Below, one piece after another: positions 10,610-22,353 of a stretch of 64,000 nt of DNA; positions within the stretch are counted from its first letter, which is position 1; every line of letters begins with the position of its first letter. A model generated the notes under the pieces. That model had not been told where the DNA came from. It was given only the letters and a program-made list of their open reading frames with translations, and did not search any database. The stretch spans positions 1,247,501 to 1,311,500 of the forward strand of contig OZ024884.1 in assembly GCA_964017185.1 (NCBI GenBank), read 5' to 3'. The DNA comes from Rugalucina vietnamica (Eukaryota > Mollusca > Bivalvia > Lucinida > Lucinidae). Made by a program: the position numbers and the translations under genes.

Positions 10610-10974
10610 AAAAAGGTACAAGTAAGCAACAATCAGGAAAAGGCGCCATCAGAAAGAGAATCTCTCTCCAAAAGCCGAGGTGGGGGAAAAATTAACAATC
10701 AGGCCCTTATACATGTACCATGTAAACATATCGTAAGCCGAATATGGCTATTTTCCCAATAGGTGGCCACTCAGTTACCTAAACGTAACTAAAATGTGAA
10801 AACATACATAAGGCGTAAACAGCACAAAAAGTTTTAACGTAAGACATAAGACAATAAGAACCAACACAGAAGTATCGCCTTGGAACGGTCAGTAATATAA
10901 AATCACTGGCGGGCATAAATCAATTTTGCAGGTACATAAGCTCACCCTCAGCTTCTGCAGTGGTTCACAACATT
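10610..10974 (-). mobile_element. Penelope-like element 3' end, 5'-truncated copy
   Basis: This is one of five copies of a roughly 200-510 bp sequence. On the plus strand it starts GGTACAAGTA and continues through GTAAGCCGAAT, CCACTCAGTTACC and CACCCTCAGCTT. In the functional orientation (minus) it ends CTTGTACC plus T-run, with truncation at the other end. It lies in the loop of the palindromic element. Confidence 0.75.
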
Positions 10975-11312
10975 AAGAACCTGCTATGTGTTTGGCTATA
11001 GATAATGCCTTTCCATAAACCCGGCTCGAGCCCCTTACCTCCACCATCCACCCCCATCTTCGATCTTTCCCAGGCATAGCCACTCCTGACACACTGAAAC
11101 TCAATTCCCGAATCAAAGAGAGAACCCTCAACAAGTACATTTTAGAAATGTACATTTGCAATTAGCACATTGCCTACAACCATGGGGGAGTGTGGTAGAA
11201 TGACAGATGCATTTTAGAGCAGTATACAGAGATAACTTGTATACTCATTCTACGACTTGAGGGTCAGGTCCTTGGACATAGATGGAAAATGAAAATAGAA
11301 TGCCATTCTTCG

Positions 11313-11355
11313 ATAATAATAATAATAATAATAATATTAATATTAATAATAATAT
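11313..11355. repeat. ATA/AAT microsatellite
   Basis: Trinucleotide run with a few interruptions, in the loop of the palindromic element. Confidence 0.9.
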
Positions 11356-12471
11356 AAGATGCCCTAGATCTTGATCTCTAGCCATACACTGGGCATGGAT
11401 ACTAGAGTCTGGTTTAATAGTAACAAAGCAAACCTATTGGAGTACCTATGGTCCAAGTATGAATGATTTCTGAAAGTGGTTGTAAAGAAAAGTGAAGAAA
11501 ATAGATTTTTTAAGAAGTTCTAGATTTTGACCTCTAGCCCCATCCCCACACATAGACCCTCGAGTCTGAAAGTTACATGGTAACATGGTCTAAGTATGAA
11601 TTGTCTTTGACTAGACTGTGGATGTCATGATATAGACTTACAGAAAATTGTTTATGATACTCCAATATTATAAAGGTATCATAGATAGCCCCACCCCTGG
11701 AGATGGTACCTAGGACATGGTGCCAAGCAATAAAATATAATATATATAAGAACACATTCCTATGATTGTTTTTAAGATATGGGGTTAGAGAAGAAACTTT
11801 AACACTGAAAACAACAAATTTAAAAGATGTCTAGATTTTAACCTTTATCCTTATCCCCGGGCATGGCCCCTGGCGTCTGAACTCATGGAAAAAAGCAAAC
11901 CCTTTATGATACCTATGGTGCTAGCATGAATGGTTTGTGATGGTTGATTCATGAGATATACACAACTAGTAAAACTTTAACCAAAAACTTACACATTTTT
12001 ACATTTTCATGTCAGATTCTGGCATTCAAGGGAACATAACTCATTAATTAACTGAGCTACACAAAAATCTTCATAATTCTGCAATAGCCAAGCATTGTAC
12101 AATATTTCCTCAAAATATGGTTGGATTATGTAGCTTTGTAGAAACGTGTTCATGTTTTTGGCAAAGTTGATCGATAAAAACACTCAAAATTCAAGACCTG
12201 GTATCAATGTAATATTTTTCGGTACCTTTTAGGGGCACATAATTAATCCTCATACCAATCTACTATGTGACCAATGCCCTTTTTTGTATGATAAAACGTT
12301 TTGTCCACACTTTATAAAAATAATATAAATCGACAATTTTTTCTCCTTCAGGTAAAGCAGGTATGGAATTACCCCACCCACTTTAATTTCCCATAACTAC
12401 CAAACCAAAAGCTCGTTCAACTCAAACTTTCCACCAGTGCATGTCCTCTTTATGCTACCAAAAAACAATTC

Positions 12472-14002
12472 AAAAAAGGTACAAGTAGATCAGGAAAAGG
12501 CGCAATCAGAAAAAGATTCCCACTCCAAAAACCGAGGTGGGAAAAAACCAAACTAACAATCAGGTACTTATATCATGAAACATATCGTAAGCCGAATGAG
12601 CAGCTATTTTCCCAATAGGTGGCCACTCAGTTACCTTAACTAAAAATATGAAAATATACATAAGGCGCCAACAGCACAAAAATTTTTGTATACACCAAGA
12701 CATAAAACAAAAAGAACCACCACAGAAGTATCGACTTGGAACGATCAGTAACACAAAGTTACTGGCGGGCTTAAACCGGTTTTACATGGCCATAACCTCA
12801 CCCTCAGCTTATGCAGTGGTTCATAACACTTAGTTAGTTATTCGGTCCTCGTTGTGAATCTCTAACTAGTCAATGAATCATCAAGAACAAACAAATAAAT
12901 CATGATAAACATCCTGATGAATCAAAAACCAGGACTCACAGACTGAGTAAGCTGCCCGACGATGGAGATCCCTGGGCGCCGAATAACCTACTAACTCCGG
13001 AGCAAAAGAAAAACACCAGTTGGACCCCGGTGGGCCAAGCAACAGACAAGAAGCTCCGGCCCCAACCAACTAAAATGAATAGCTTTAAGTCGGGGCCATC
13101 ATAGAGTCTGACGCCCGACCCACAGGCGTGCAATTAAAGACGACAGCATAGTTATCAACCATGATTGGGTTAAAAACTAAGCATGCAGACTGTCGCATAA
13201 CATTCAAGTTATAACCTATACGTCTGTAACGTGTTATGATTTTCTGAACTGAAAAGAAAAATCATTAATTCCTTTAAGTTTCTTAAATTTGTAAACCAAG
13301 TCACCATAAAATTCAGGTTCCGAAAGGCCCTCACTTAAAAGCGTCTTTAAACCCAACATTATATTTGGAAATCAATTCATAGTGTCTACAATAATATTTA
13401 GAAAATGTTTTTGAAGTTTATGATACCGATAGCCCTGTTGGAGAAGTTTTGCCGTTAAACATTTATTTCGAGCGTTGAAGTCTGTAACATGATTGCAGAC
13501 TCTAGCAAACTTAATAAGTTGCGAAATGTATACACCATAAGAAGCACGACGAGGAACGTCACCATCCAAAAAAGGAAAACTTACTATATCAAAATCAAAG
13601 TCATCGCGCTTATCATAAATTTTAGAAAAAACAATTCCATTTGCAACAGAAAGATGTAGATCTAAAAAGGGGGCTTCAGTATCTGAGATATTGGCTTTGT
13701 TCAACTGAAGTTCAGGTGGATAAATTTGATTGACCATACCTTCAAAATAAGGGTTGTCAATGTTCAAAGGGTCATCGAGGTACCTAGATGTGGAATTAAA
13801 AGCCTCGATAACATCAGCTTATCATGATTAAGAGAATCCATGAAATCTCTTTCATAGCAGTATAAAAATAAATCAGCTACGAGAGGTGCGCAATTTGTAC
13901 CCATCGGAATTCTAACAATTTGTCTGTATAACGTGGTCCCAAATCTAATATAAATATTATCAAGGAGATAGGATAAGGCGTCGCATACATTCTGACATGA
14001 CC
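12472..14002 (-). pseudogene. Penelope-like retroelement, 5'-truncated RT plus 3' region
   Basis: In minus orientation the copy begins inside the reverse transcriptase (WSCQNVCDA region, about 14000). It includes IRFGTTLYRQ, PMGTNCAPL, YLDD, APFLDLHLS, DGDVPRRASYGVYISQ and KLLQQGYRYHKL, a signature series of Penelope-like RTs. It is broken by a frame change between the PMGTNCAPL and YLDD blocks (near 13815) and by an in-frame stop at 13372-13374, after which EPEFYGDLVYKF still follows. The remaining sequence to 12472 is the protein end and 3' region shared with four other copies. I see no GIY-YIG endonuclease domain. The insertion interrupts the right arm of the palindromic element. It is not active. 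Confidence 0.85.
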
Positions 14003-14036
14003 AAATATTCAGGTACCACCAAAACCCCCTTATGGA

Positions 14037-14242
14037 AAGCGGTACAAGTAGGCAAAGATCAGGAAAAGGCGCAATCAGAAAGAGATTCCCACTCCAAAAA
14101 CCGAGGTGTGAAAAAAACAAACTAATAATCAGGCACTTATACCATGAAACATATCGTAAGCCGAATGAGCAGCTATTTTCCCAATAGGTGGCCACTCAGT
14201 TACCTTAACTTAATTAAAAATATGAAAACATACATAAGATCA
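14037..14242 (-). mobile_element. Short Penelope-like 3' fragment with 3-bp target duplication
   Basis: This 206-bp insertion contains only the terminal part of the Penelope 3' region. It is flanked by GGA (14034-14036 and 14243-14245). The same host sequence is uninterrupted in the left arm near 9303-9335, so the empty site is visible. Confidence 0.8.
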
Positions 14243-14251
14243 GGAGACTGG

Positions 14252-15068
14252 TCCTTTCTGTAATTTTTCTGAAATATCTCCCATGTTTGTGAATTTTTAT
14301 ATAGATTAAAGTGTTTTACAACATCTGAGGTGTACTCCATCTTTCTAAAGCAAATTTAGTGGGTCCAAATTCCTCAAAAGTATTAGACACAGTACATACA
14401 ATCTGTTATATCGACAACTTGTATCCGCAAGCAAATGTTATTACTTTCAATCGCGATTTGAAGAATTGTGGGTAAGCGACCATGGAGATATTGTAAACAA
14501 AACTGAAAATTGGATAAGATAATGGAAAATCGGGTAAGTTAAGTCTACATTTTTCTTTTATTATTGAGAATAACATGTGTGGTACCGATATCTGTGTCAT
14601 GTAGTGCAACAAACTGTCTAAGGTCAGCTAAAAATTACTTTATGAGGGGAAACCTCTTTACAGACTCTTGCTAGCGAGCACCCCTAATTTCGGCCCACTT
14701 CTAAGTTTGACGGTATATCAATATGCCCAGGGAACATAAACAACCAAATCCAAAGCTTTGATTGTTCTTAAAAAGGCCGTTTTCCAGTTTTCGTGTTATT
14801 GTTTTCGCGAGTAGGTGTTATTACATCTCCCTGCTAAGTTATTACTTCTTCGGGTAAAAAATAGCAAATGATAAGGTTTCTTACAGTTGATAGTGATGTA
14901 TTTTGTTAGTTAAAATCATTTGGTTGAGAATAAACAACGGCTTTCTTGCAGGAAATTTCATACACTGATAAAAATAAGATGACTTTTCATTTATTTTAAT
15001 TTTAGCTGTATACTGTGTATATTTTAGTTCTATTGTTATGATCCTACATGCGTTTATTTTCCCCATTT
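14252..15068. other. Intronic sequence without recognised features
   Basis: AT-rich; no supported gene or repeat family noticed. It ends in a plausible splice acceptor (CCCCATTTAG at about 15059-15068). Confidence 0.5.
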
Positions 15069-15868
15069 AGTGAAACCCTCTACTGTACGAACTTCTGTGA
15101 CGCAACCAATCATCATTACCACTAGCCAACGCAGACTACGTGACAGCGCGGAAGAATAACGATAATCAAGGGTCAATTATAGATCGAGCCTTGTCGAACA
15201 TAGATGCGCTTTACAGCAGTCCAGTCACAGGGCAGAGTTCGACGCCACTTGTAATGTAAGTGCCTTTATTATTCGCAACGTCTTTCCCCGTACACTATGA
15301 ATATGTAGGGGTCGCTTTCGATTCTTTTGAAAGTACCTATACCTTCACTGGTAGTGAAGACAAATGCCATACAAGGGCATTTAACTACTGACATTGGCAC
15401 AATAGAATCCAAATCATGGCAGTTATTTGATCTCCTTTGCAAATATGCAAGACGATAGCATTTAGATACATTGGCGTCCACTTCTAATTGAGCAATACGA
15501 TGTAATTATGAAACGCTGATAACTTTATGGCACAAAAAGTATAATATACTGTGCCTCATTGCAGAGCGTTTCACACATTAAATGTTTAACGATGCAAATA
15601 AAAAAAGAAAGATTCTGAATTGAACTTTCCTACTGTTTTCAGAAACATGTTTGTCTGCTTCTACTGCCAAGAACATTATCCACCATGCAGTTGTCTTCCA
15701 CAGCGAAAACCCGCTTAGCATAAAGGAAAACGTTTTCCGTTCTCTGCAGATACCGCGTACAGTTACGAGATTGTTTTAAATCAAAATAAACAATAGTTTA
15801 TTTGTGAATTTAATATTGTTGTAATGTGTAACTTCGGTTACTTCAACGAATAAAGATTTCTATCACGA
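15069..15868 (+). other. Possible two-exon transcript 3' end inside the exchanger intron
   Basis: A pyrimidine-rich acceptor precedes 15069. One open frame (NADYVTARKN to STPLV) reaches a GTAAGT donor at about 15255. A second acceptor (CTGTTTTCAG) at about 15641 continues the same phase into about 24 residues with two CxxC/CxC-like groups (FVCFYCQEHY, PCSC), ending in TAG at about 15717. Two AATAAA signals follow (15785-15790 and 15849-15854). It could be a short nested gene or an alternative terminal exon of the exchanger. No family recognised; chance is possible. Confidence 0.3.
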
Positions 15869-17371
15869 ATTTTGCTCTGCGTGTTCTTATACTGATACCA
15901 AAAGCTGTTTAGTCATGACTTCAAGTATTGATCCTACTAACATTGTAACAACAGTTGCAGTACTGCTCCAAACCAGACTCTCCTTACATGGACGCTGTTC
16001 ACGCGTCACTTGCGTTACCCATTGCGTTCATAGTGTCGCGGACAGACATGTTAAAGTCATAACAATCTGTATTTAACAAAGCAAATAAGTTCAATGTATT
16101 GCTTAACTTGTGTTCACATGTCTATGAAATATTTGTCAAAGTAAACAACAACACCTCATGGTCATGCAGGTCATATGCCGTCCGAAACATTTTTTATGGG
16201 CATTGCTCACATACAAATCTCTCGCCTTTTTGGATTTTTTTTGTGCCTCCACAGGCTGGACAGGGTGGGGCATGCAAAGTCGCACTCGGTACATTTAAAG
16301 ATTTTTTCCGGGGTGTACGTGGCTCATCCGTTGTCAATTCCTCCTCTGAACCGATCTCACCAGTTATGTTCATGAATATACAATATGCATGTACAACCTT
16401 CAAAACACTGGAGTCTGCATTTGGGAGAGCCGATTAGCATGTACAATCTGAACAAAATGCTTATAAGAATGGCTGTCGTGTGTCTATACTGTTCCAATGT
16501 GTATGGATCTGTATGACACCTCTTTTGCATGACAGATTACATTTTCAATGCTATCACAGCCACGCATACCCATAGACACTCTTAATATGTATTCATGGTC
16601 GCTCAACATAATGAACGTGATAATTTTACATCAACACATCAACGTGAAGAAACTGTGACATCAACAGTAAGAAACATTATCTGAGCTGTGAGAAACAATA
16701 ACACTAGCAATAAATAATCAGTGAAAAACAATAACAACGCTTTTTCTTATATGGTATTTTTGGCTTTGATTCACGACTTAGAGATAATATTTTACTGTGT
16801 TTTTGGTTGGAAATATTGCCTGTATACTATCGTAAAACGTAAATAAAAGAAAATGACAGAAAATTTACTTACAACGTCTACTTCTTGTTTTGCCTTATTA
16901 TGCCTTCTAAAACGGTAAATCGGGAAAATGCACGCGCAATAGGATAACGGTAAGTGTGAGATTGCTCAAGTAATCTTAAAGATACAGATCGTCCAGAATT
17001 AAGAGACAAAACGACATTTCATTTTCAGAATCGTCTGCTAATTGTCATTTTACGTACGGATTCATCAACATTTCCAGTAGTAAACAATACCAGCAGCTTG
17101 CGGATACAAGTTGTCGATATAACAGGTTGTATGTAGTGAGACAGTGCGCTGACCTTGAACTTTGACAAATTTCAGACGACGCTTTAGCCAAGCGAACGCG
17201 GTCAGTTTTCTAAAGTTGAAGACAAATAATTACCTCGGCTTTTAACTTTAAATTCAGCTTCCTTCCTGTCTATCTTCCATTTCTGCACACTCACAGCAAC
17301 AAAAACTCCCAAATCATAAAAATAAAAAGGTCACGTACCCAAAATATATGTCATGCATAGCAGGCCCTCCA
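15869..17371. other. Intronic sequence; one small zinc-ribbon-like ORF
   Basis: Mostly featureless AT-rich DNA, apart from the minus-strand ORF at 16194-16403. Confidence 0.4.
16194..16403 (-). CDS. Small ORF ending in a CxxC-x13-CxxC zinc-ribbon-like motif
   Basis: The 69-residue minus-strand frame has an acidic centre (GSEEELTTDEP), a basic RTPRKK patch, then CPACGG and CEQC right before the stop. The CxxC-x13-CxxC spacing fits a small zinc ribbon. Some transposases end in a Cys-rich finger of this kind, so a remnant of a DNA transposon C-terminus is possible, as is chance. No upstream exons are evident. Confidence 0.25.
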   Translation of the reverse strand: MKVVHAYCIFMNITGEIGSEEELTTDEPRTPRKKSLNVPSATLHAPPCPACGGTKKIQKGERFVCEQCP

Positions 17372-17489
17372 TTTGCTTTTAAATCAAAAGAAAAGCCTAT
17401 CAGTCTTCAAAAGCACCTTTACTGAGACTGTGCTAGCAATTTGAGACCAATGGAAACGTACAACGAGTCAAGGGAAGTAATTGTGGTCT
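17372..17489 (+). repeat. Short dispersed repeat, order A-B
   Basis: Segment A (17372-17457) then B (17466-17489): the same two blocks as at 9094-9231 but swapped in order. Confidence 0.7.
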
Positions 17490-17520
17490 AAATTGACTAC
17501 CTCCATTTTTGTGGCACCTG

Positions 17521-17990
17521 CTTAAAGCAGGGTGCGATATACGAGAAGTCCAAATTTCCGTCCGACCATCCGTCCGTGAGTACTTATGTCCGTCCATACG
17601 TCCGCCCGTCCGTCCGTAAACATATACGTCGAAGTTTGGTTTTCTCTGCAGCAGTGATAATTATGAGTGTGAAATATTGCATAGTAATTGTCATTGACAT
17701 ACCATTCATTCACTTACCATGACCCGGTGCCCTTGACCTATATTTCACGATCCATTGAGTTTGTTATTTTTTATATCCAAGTTTGGGTTTCTGTGCATCA
17801 TTGGTAGCTGCGAATGTGAAACCTTGCATAGTAATTGTCCTTCACATAACCTTCAAGCACGTACCTTGACCTGGTACTCTTGACCTATATTGCACGGTCA
17901 ATTGACTTTGTTAATTTTTACGTCGAAGTTTGGATTTCTTTGCATCAGTGATAGCTGCGAGTGTAATACCTTGGGTGGTAATTGTAGGCG
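17521..17990 (+). repeat. 145-bp tandem repeat, left part, with CGTCC-rich head
   Basis: A head rich in CGTCCGTC words (17560-17620) is followed by three units (one partial) starting at about 17626, 17770 and 17917. They share TACGTCGAAGTTTGG, GTGAAACCTTGCATAGTAA and CCTTGACCTATATT. The array resumes at 23276 after intervening mobile DNA. Tandem-core, rolling-circle-type elements have this architecture. Confidence 0.75.
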
Positions 17991-19444
17991 GCAAGCCAGA
18001 GGTTCGATTGCTCACCCCTAGGGAATTTTGCAGGCATACCTTATTTTTAAGAACAATTCAATCTGAGTCGAATAAGAGAATGCTTGCACAATGAGTGTTG
18101 GGGCGTTGTCCTGTAACAGCCTGTTACATATGTTACCATGACCAAATTAAGAAATTATAGTACTGGTTTCCAGCTACAGATAAAATGGCAGTTGTTTATC
18201 GTTTTACTCAACTTTTTCATATTGTCTGCTTGTTGTTTGTCTATACTACATATTAAAATCGCATGAACAAAAATTTGACCCACACTAACTGTAACATACG
18301 AAAATTAAAATACCCTTTGAAGATAACAGTTTTTAGTGATACCATCTATTTTAGCAGTTGCACTATGCATTTTTCCAAAGATATGAGATTTATCAGCATG
18401 TTGAATTGACAGATAGAAAAACCAAGATTTATTTTCCTATTGTGATATTAGCCATACCCCCAATTTTAAATGTGACATTATGTATTGCAATGAAGGTGAA
18501 GTATTTGCAAATAGTGGATATATCATATCTTATTCATACTTTCTTGAGTATTTTATCATGAACAATGTCTCTGAGAGTGTCTAACCAAGTATCTAGGATC
18601 AAAGATTTTAATCAAGAATGTAACATAATTTACGTAACAAATATGTAATAAATAACGAAGGACATTGTACATAGCAGAAATGCCAGTACATGATGGTCAA
18701 ATGCTCTGTCTCATGCATGTTTCGAAACGAGGTTGTGTGTTTTTCTTACTTCCACGAGTTGCTACGTTACGTTTGAAAAATCATGCAAATCACGTGCCAA
18801 GCATTCCACGTGCATCACATGTTATCGATAATTGCCTTGTTTGATTTGTTTAAGTGCCTTTACGAATAAACCGGAATGACAAATGAAAAAAATCCTTGAG
18901 TGAACGCCGTTATATTACACGAAGATCAATATGCACAGTGCAGGCATGAAGAATAAGAAAGCAGCTTGCAAGTGTACGGTACAGTCTCCTAGACCCATGT
19001 TCCATCAGCTTACAGTGTCAAAAACCGACATCATGACGTCAGATAATGTAAGGCTATCATGATAAAGAGCAATGACAATTTGACGCCATAATGACGTAAT
19101 CGATTTCAAGGAAACCTACGGAATTCAGGCTTGATTATTAACGTCATGGAAAGCGGGTTTGTATCGAAAAACCTGACGGGAAACAACCACCGTGGTGCGT
19201 GCTTACAAACACCGTGAATATCGCCGAAATGTTTTCGGTCCTGTAAAAGTTAAACGTAAACTGCAAGACTATAATTGACCACATCACATCAAACCTTATA
19301 GACCTACATGTACTAAGCGTATATTTATCGTACAGAAAGCGAAATCGCAATTATTTCAGCAACAAAACACTTATGGGATCATTTGAGAGAAAAGCAAAGG
19401 AACAAAACGACGTCAATTACGTCAGTTACGTCATACATCGGGAG
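17991..19444. other. Intronic sequence with a CRE-like cluster
   Basis: There is no gene. ACGTCA/TGACGT half-sites occur at about 19032, 19090 and three times at 19409-19436. The left end of the gypsy element is not marked by an LTR here. Confidence 0.5.
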
Positions 19445-20296
19445 CGTTACCTGATACTAGAATGGATCCAAATATCTACGACCAGTGTACAGTACCCTTT
19501 ATGAGCACAAGAAGATGTACAATGGCTGTTTTAGGAATGTTCTTCAAATTTTGATGGAATCTTTCCAAAGCAATTTGACTTTCAGGATGATAAGCTGATG
19601 ACTTGTATTTTTAATGCCAAGTTCATGCATTACTTGCTGAAATGTTCCTGACACAAAATTAGAATCCTGATCTGATTGGACATATTTTGGAAGACCTACA
19701 AGTGTGAAAAACTTACCAAGGGCCTTAACTATTGTTTTAGTCTTGATATTCCTGAGTGGAATCGCTTCAGGAAAACGTGTTGAAGCACACATTATAGTCA
19801 AGAGATATTGACAACCTGATTTAGTCTTAGATAAAGGACCTACACAGTCAATGATAATTCTACAAAATGGTTCGTCAAATGCAGGAATAGGTTGTAAATT
19901 AGCTTTTGGAATAGTCTGATTAGATTTTCCTATCATTTGACAAGTGTGACAGGATTTGCAATGTTGGGAAACATCAAATTTTAATCCTGGCCAGTAGAAA
20001 TGTTTGAAAGGTTTGTGGTTAGTCTTATTTATCCCTAAATGACCTGACGTAGGAGTTTCATGAGCCAAGGTTAAGATTTCAGGACGTTCAGCTTTAGTAA
20101 CCACAATTTGGTGATCTGCAGTCCACTCTCCTTCTGCCGAAACATAAGGAGGACGCCATTTTCTCATATAAATGTAATTTTTGATATAAAAACAAACAGG
20201 AACCTGAGAAATTTTCAGATAAAGGCGAGATTTCAGGATCACTGTGCTGTTCTTGACAAAATTGTGACCTTGACATTTGGTCTTAACCTTGGTCAA
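19445..20296 (-). pseudogene. Ty3/gypsy integrase fragment
   Basis: On the minus strand an integrase is readable. The zinc-binding HHCC part is AHETPTSGH followed by CKSCHTC. The catalytic core has D in IIIDCVGP and D in QSDQDSNF. The third acidic residue region (YHPES, ALERF) is present only after a frame change at about 19600. The integrase would insert retroelement DNA; this copy is broken. Upstream, the RT and RNase H domains are missing: the frame passes almost directly from the protease region to integrase. Confidence 0.88.
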
Positions 20297-20369
20297 TTAA
20301 AATTGAAAGTGAAAGGATACTGTCTGGCCTTTGATTGTTTAAGTCAGTTTGACTTGGGGAAATAGATTT

Positions 20370-21237
20370 TTAAATCTCATCATGAAAAGACTGACCTATA
20401 AAAGTGTCAGTTAATTCAATATCCAGTATCCCATCATTCAATTTGGCTTTCTTCGACATAGCCCTTGTAACAGCACATGAGAGGTAAAGATCAGGAATTT
20501 TCTGCTCAATGGGGTCAGGCGATTGATCCTCACAAGGTGTATTGGTCAGAAATGGGTTTATCACATTCAACCTTTTCTCCGGCTAAGTCATTGTCTAATA
20601 GTAAGTGAACACCTTTTAAAGTTAAAGAAGGCCTAATACCTACAGCCACAGCACCAGAAACTAAGTCTGAAGACAAATAAATATTATGGAGCGGTACATT
20701 AACAAATCCACACCACCCCGTGAATGAGGAAACTTGTCCCAGTAGAAGTCTTCTCGGAAAAGGGAAAATATCTGCCAAAATGAGAGATTGAGTAGCTCCG
20801 GTATCTCGTAAGATTTTAATAGGGATTGACTGGGCAGAGTCACTAGTAAGTGACAAAGAACCTTCTGATAAGAATGGTTCATAAATCTCCATACATCTCC
20901 ATAATAGAATCAGTGGCAGTCGTTTTGGCCAAAATAGGATTTTCATCCTGAATAGAAGACTGTGGTTTTGACCTTAAAGAAGTAAGAACTGTTGGTCTAG
21001 AATTATTTTGTTTTTGTCTCTCTTTTGTTCTTTTCGACGTTTCACATTCAGAAATGATGTGACCATCACTCTTGCAATAATTGCCAGAAAGCCGGTGTGG
21101 AGTATGAGGATCTTTGACCGTTGTTTTTACTAGTATCTCTATTTTTAGGATTATGTGAAGGACTGGAATTATCAGCTTGTGTCCAGCTTGTGGTTGTGGA
21201 TAAGGTTGAGGAGAATTGGTTCTCTGTTGATGGTTAG
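20370..21237 (-). pseudogene. Ty3/gypsy gag knuckle and aspartic protease remnant
   Basis: Minus-strand frames hold a retropepsin signature (KILRDTGATQS, about 20790-20815) and a later hydrophobic LLLDNDLAG. Further upstream a degenerate zinc knuckle reads YCKSDGHIISEC with its first Cys lost. Frames are interrupted. The order gag-protease fits the integrase downstream and the gag start at 22258. Confidence 0.75.
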
Positions 21238-22143
21238 ATGGTTTCCCTTAATGCTTTAGCGGCTAAACTGATGGAACACGGTCGACATTCTATGCTTTCT
21301 TATCTTAGTTCTCTATCTATTGCTGTATTACGTTCCTTGGACACAGAAACTAACAGATTTTACGATAGAAATCGTCAAATGTACGATGCTACACTGCTAA
21401 CAAGATGTTATACTCAACATGCTTTTCGTCCATTTATCGATTCCAAATCTAATCATATACGGCATTTTATTAAAATTCCATTCATTAATAAAGGAATTGA
21501 CTTTATTGATTTACCAAGTATATTCCAGGACAAATCAGTGTCACATTCTAAGTACTTCCAAAACTCGGAACCTTCTATTATCTGTTACAAATATAACAAA
21601 CCAATCAGAAATACTATTTTTTATTTCAATAAACTTCTTTCTGACCTTGATATTCATGCTAATACTCCTAAGTCTTGAGGGTGTAAAGATTCTAAATATC
21701 TTTATCAACCCGCCGGACATAGAGTAACTGGAAATTTAAAATGATTTCGGATTCTAGAATTCGCAATATTGTTTCTAAAAGTCCGAAATACAGATTCCCT
21801 TCCTACATTAATTTCGAAAATTGCTTTTGGTCAATAAAAAATTCTAGCGATGTGCTCAGTAAATTGAAGTGTAGACGGTTCTGTGTGACGAGCTTGTCCA
21901 CATACGATTTTTCTACTCTGTATACCACATTGCCAAATAATCTGATTAAAGAAAAAATACACGATTTGATAGAGTGGACATTCAAAAGAGCATTAAAAAC
22001 TATGGTTCACTTTATTTGGCCTTTAACTTCCTCTGGCCAAAGTCGATATACACTTTGGTCATGTCAGAATGTATGCGGTGCCTTATCCTATCTCCTGGAT
22101 AATATTTATATTAGATTTGGAACCAAGTTATACAGACAAATTG
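21238..22143 (+). pseudogene. Penelope-like element, N-terminal RT fragment inside the gypsy gag
   Basis: Plus-strand frames carry the N-terminal region of the same Penelope family: a HGRHSMLSYL block, a stop at 21676-21678, then YQPAGHRVTGNL, KSPKYRFPSYI, YDFSTLYTTLP, WSCQNVCGALSYLLDN and IRFGTKLYRQIV. The PMGTNC and YLDD blocks are missing. Both flanks are gypsy gag in the opposite orientation, so it is nested. It overlaps the copy at 12472-14002 only in the WSCQNVC-LYRQIV stretch. Confidence 0.85.
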
Positions 22144-22353
22144 TGCTGCATCAGGTATGCTATAATGACTAGCAATGTCTAGAAGATCACTCTTTTTTGC
22201 CAAGTGTAACAGCTCTTGAGAAGGCGCAGCAATGAAATCTTCAATTTTGAATGACATGGTTGCTTTCTGTTGGTATGACAAATTGTAATTTTTTTTCAAA
22301 TTCAGAATAAATTCGGTGCACAAAATGTTCTATCCCGAGGAGCCCCCAAAATC
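22144..22353 (-). pseudogene. Ty3/gypsy gag start and primer-binding region
   Basis: Minus strand: right after the LTR end (TGTAACA) comes GATTTTGGGGGCTC, the usual form and place of a gypsy primer-binding site. A frame starts at the ATG at 22258 (MSFKIEDFIAAPSQELLHLA) and is cut by the Penelope fragment after about 38 residues. Confidence 0.75.

Larger units (their letters stand above)
9303..14251. mobile_element. Large palindromic foldback-like element, about 1-kb inverted arms
   Basis: The left arm (9303-10345) and right arm (11490-12471 plus 14003-14036 and 14243-14251) are long reverse complements. Shared landmarks include AAAGGACCAGTCTCC at the outer ends, GGTACCTGAATATTT, GGTAGCAT, and GACTCGAGGGTC near the inner ends. 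Each arm contains imperfect internal repeats of a 130-300 bp unit (CTAGATTTTGACCTCTAGCC type). The right arm is broken by a Penelope-like element (12472-14002) and a short Penelope 3' fragment (14037-14242). The left arm shows the unbroken sequence at both places. No transposase is visible, so it is non-autonomous or simply a palindromic repeat. Confidence 0.85.

Noticed and set aside
13764..14195. A 143-residue frame with a membrane-like N-terminus
   Set aside because: Chimeric read-through: Penelope 3' fragment (14037-14242), host sequence, then RT. The same spurious leader appears at 52445-52783.
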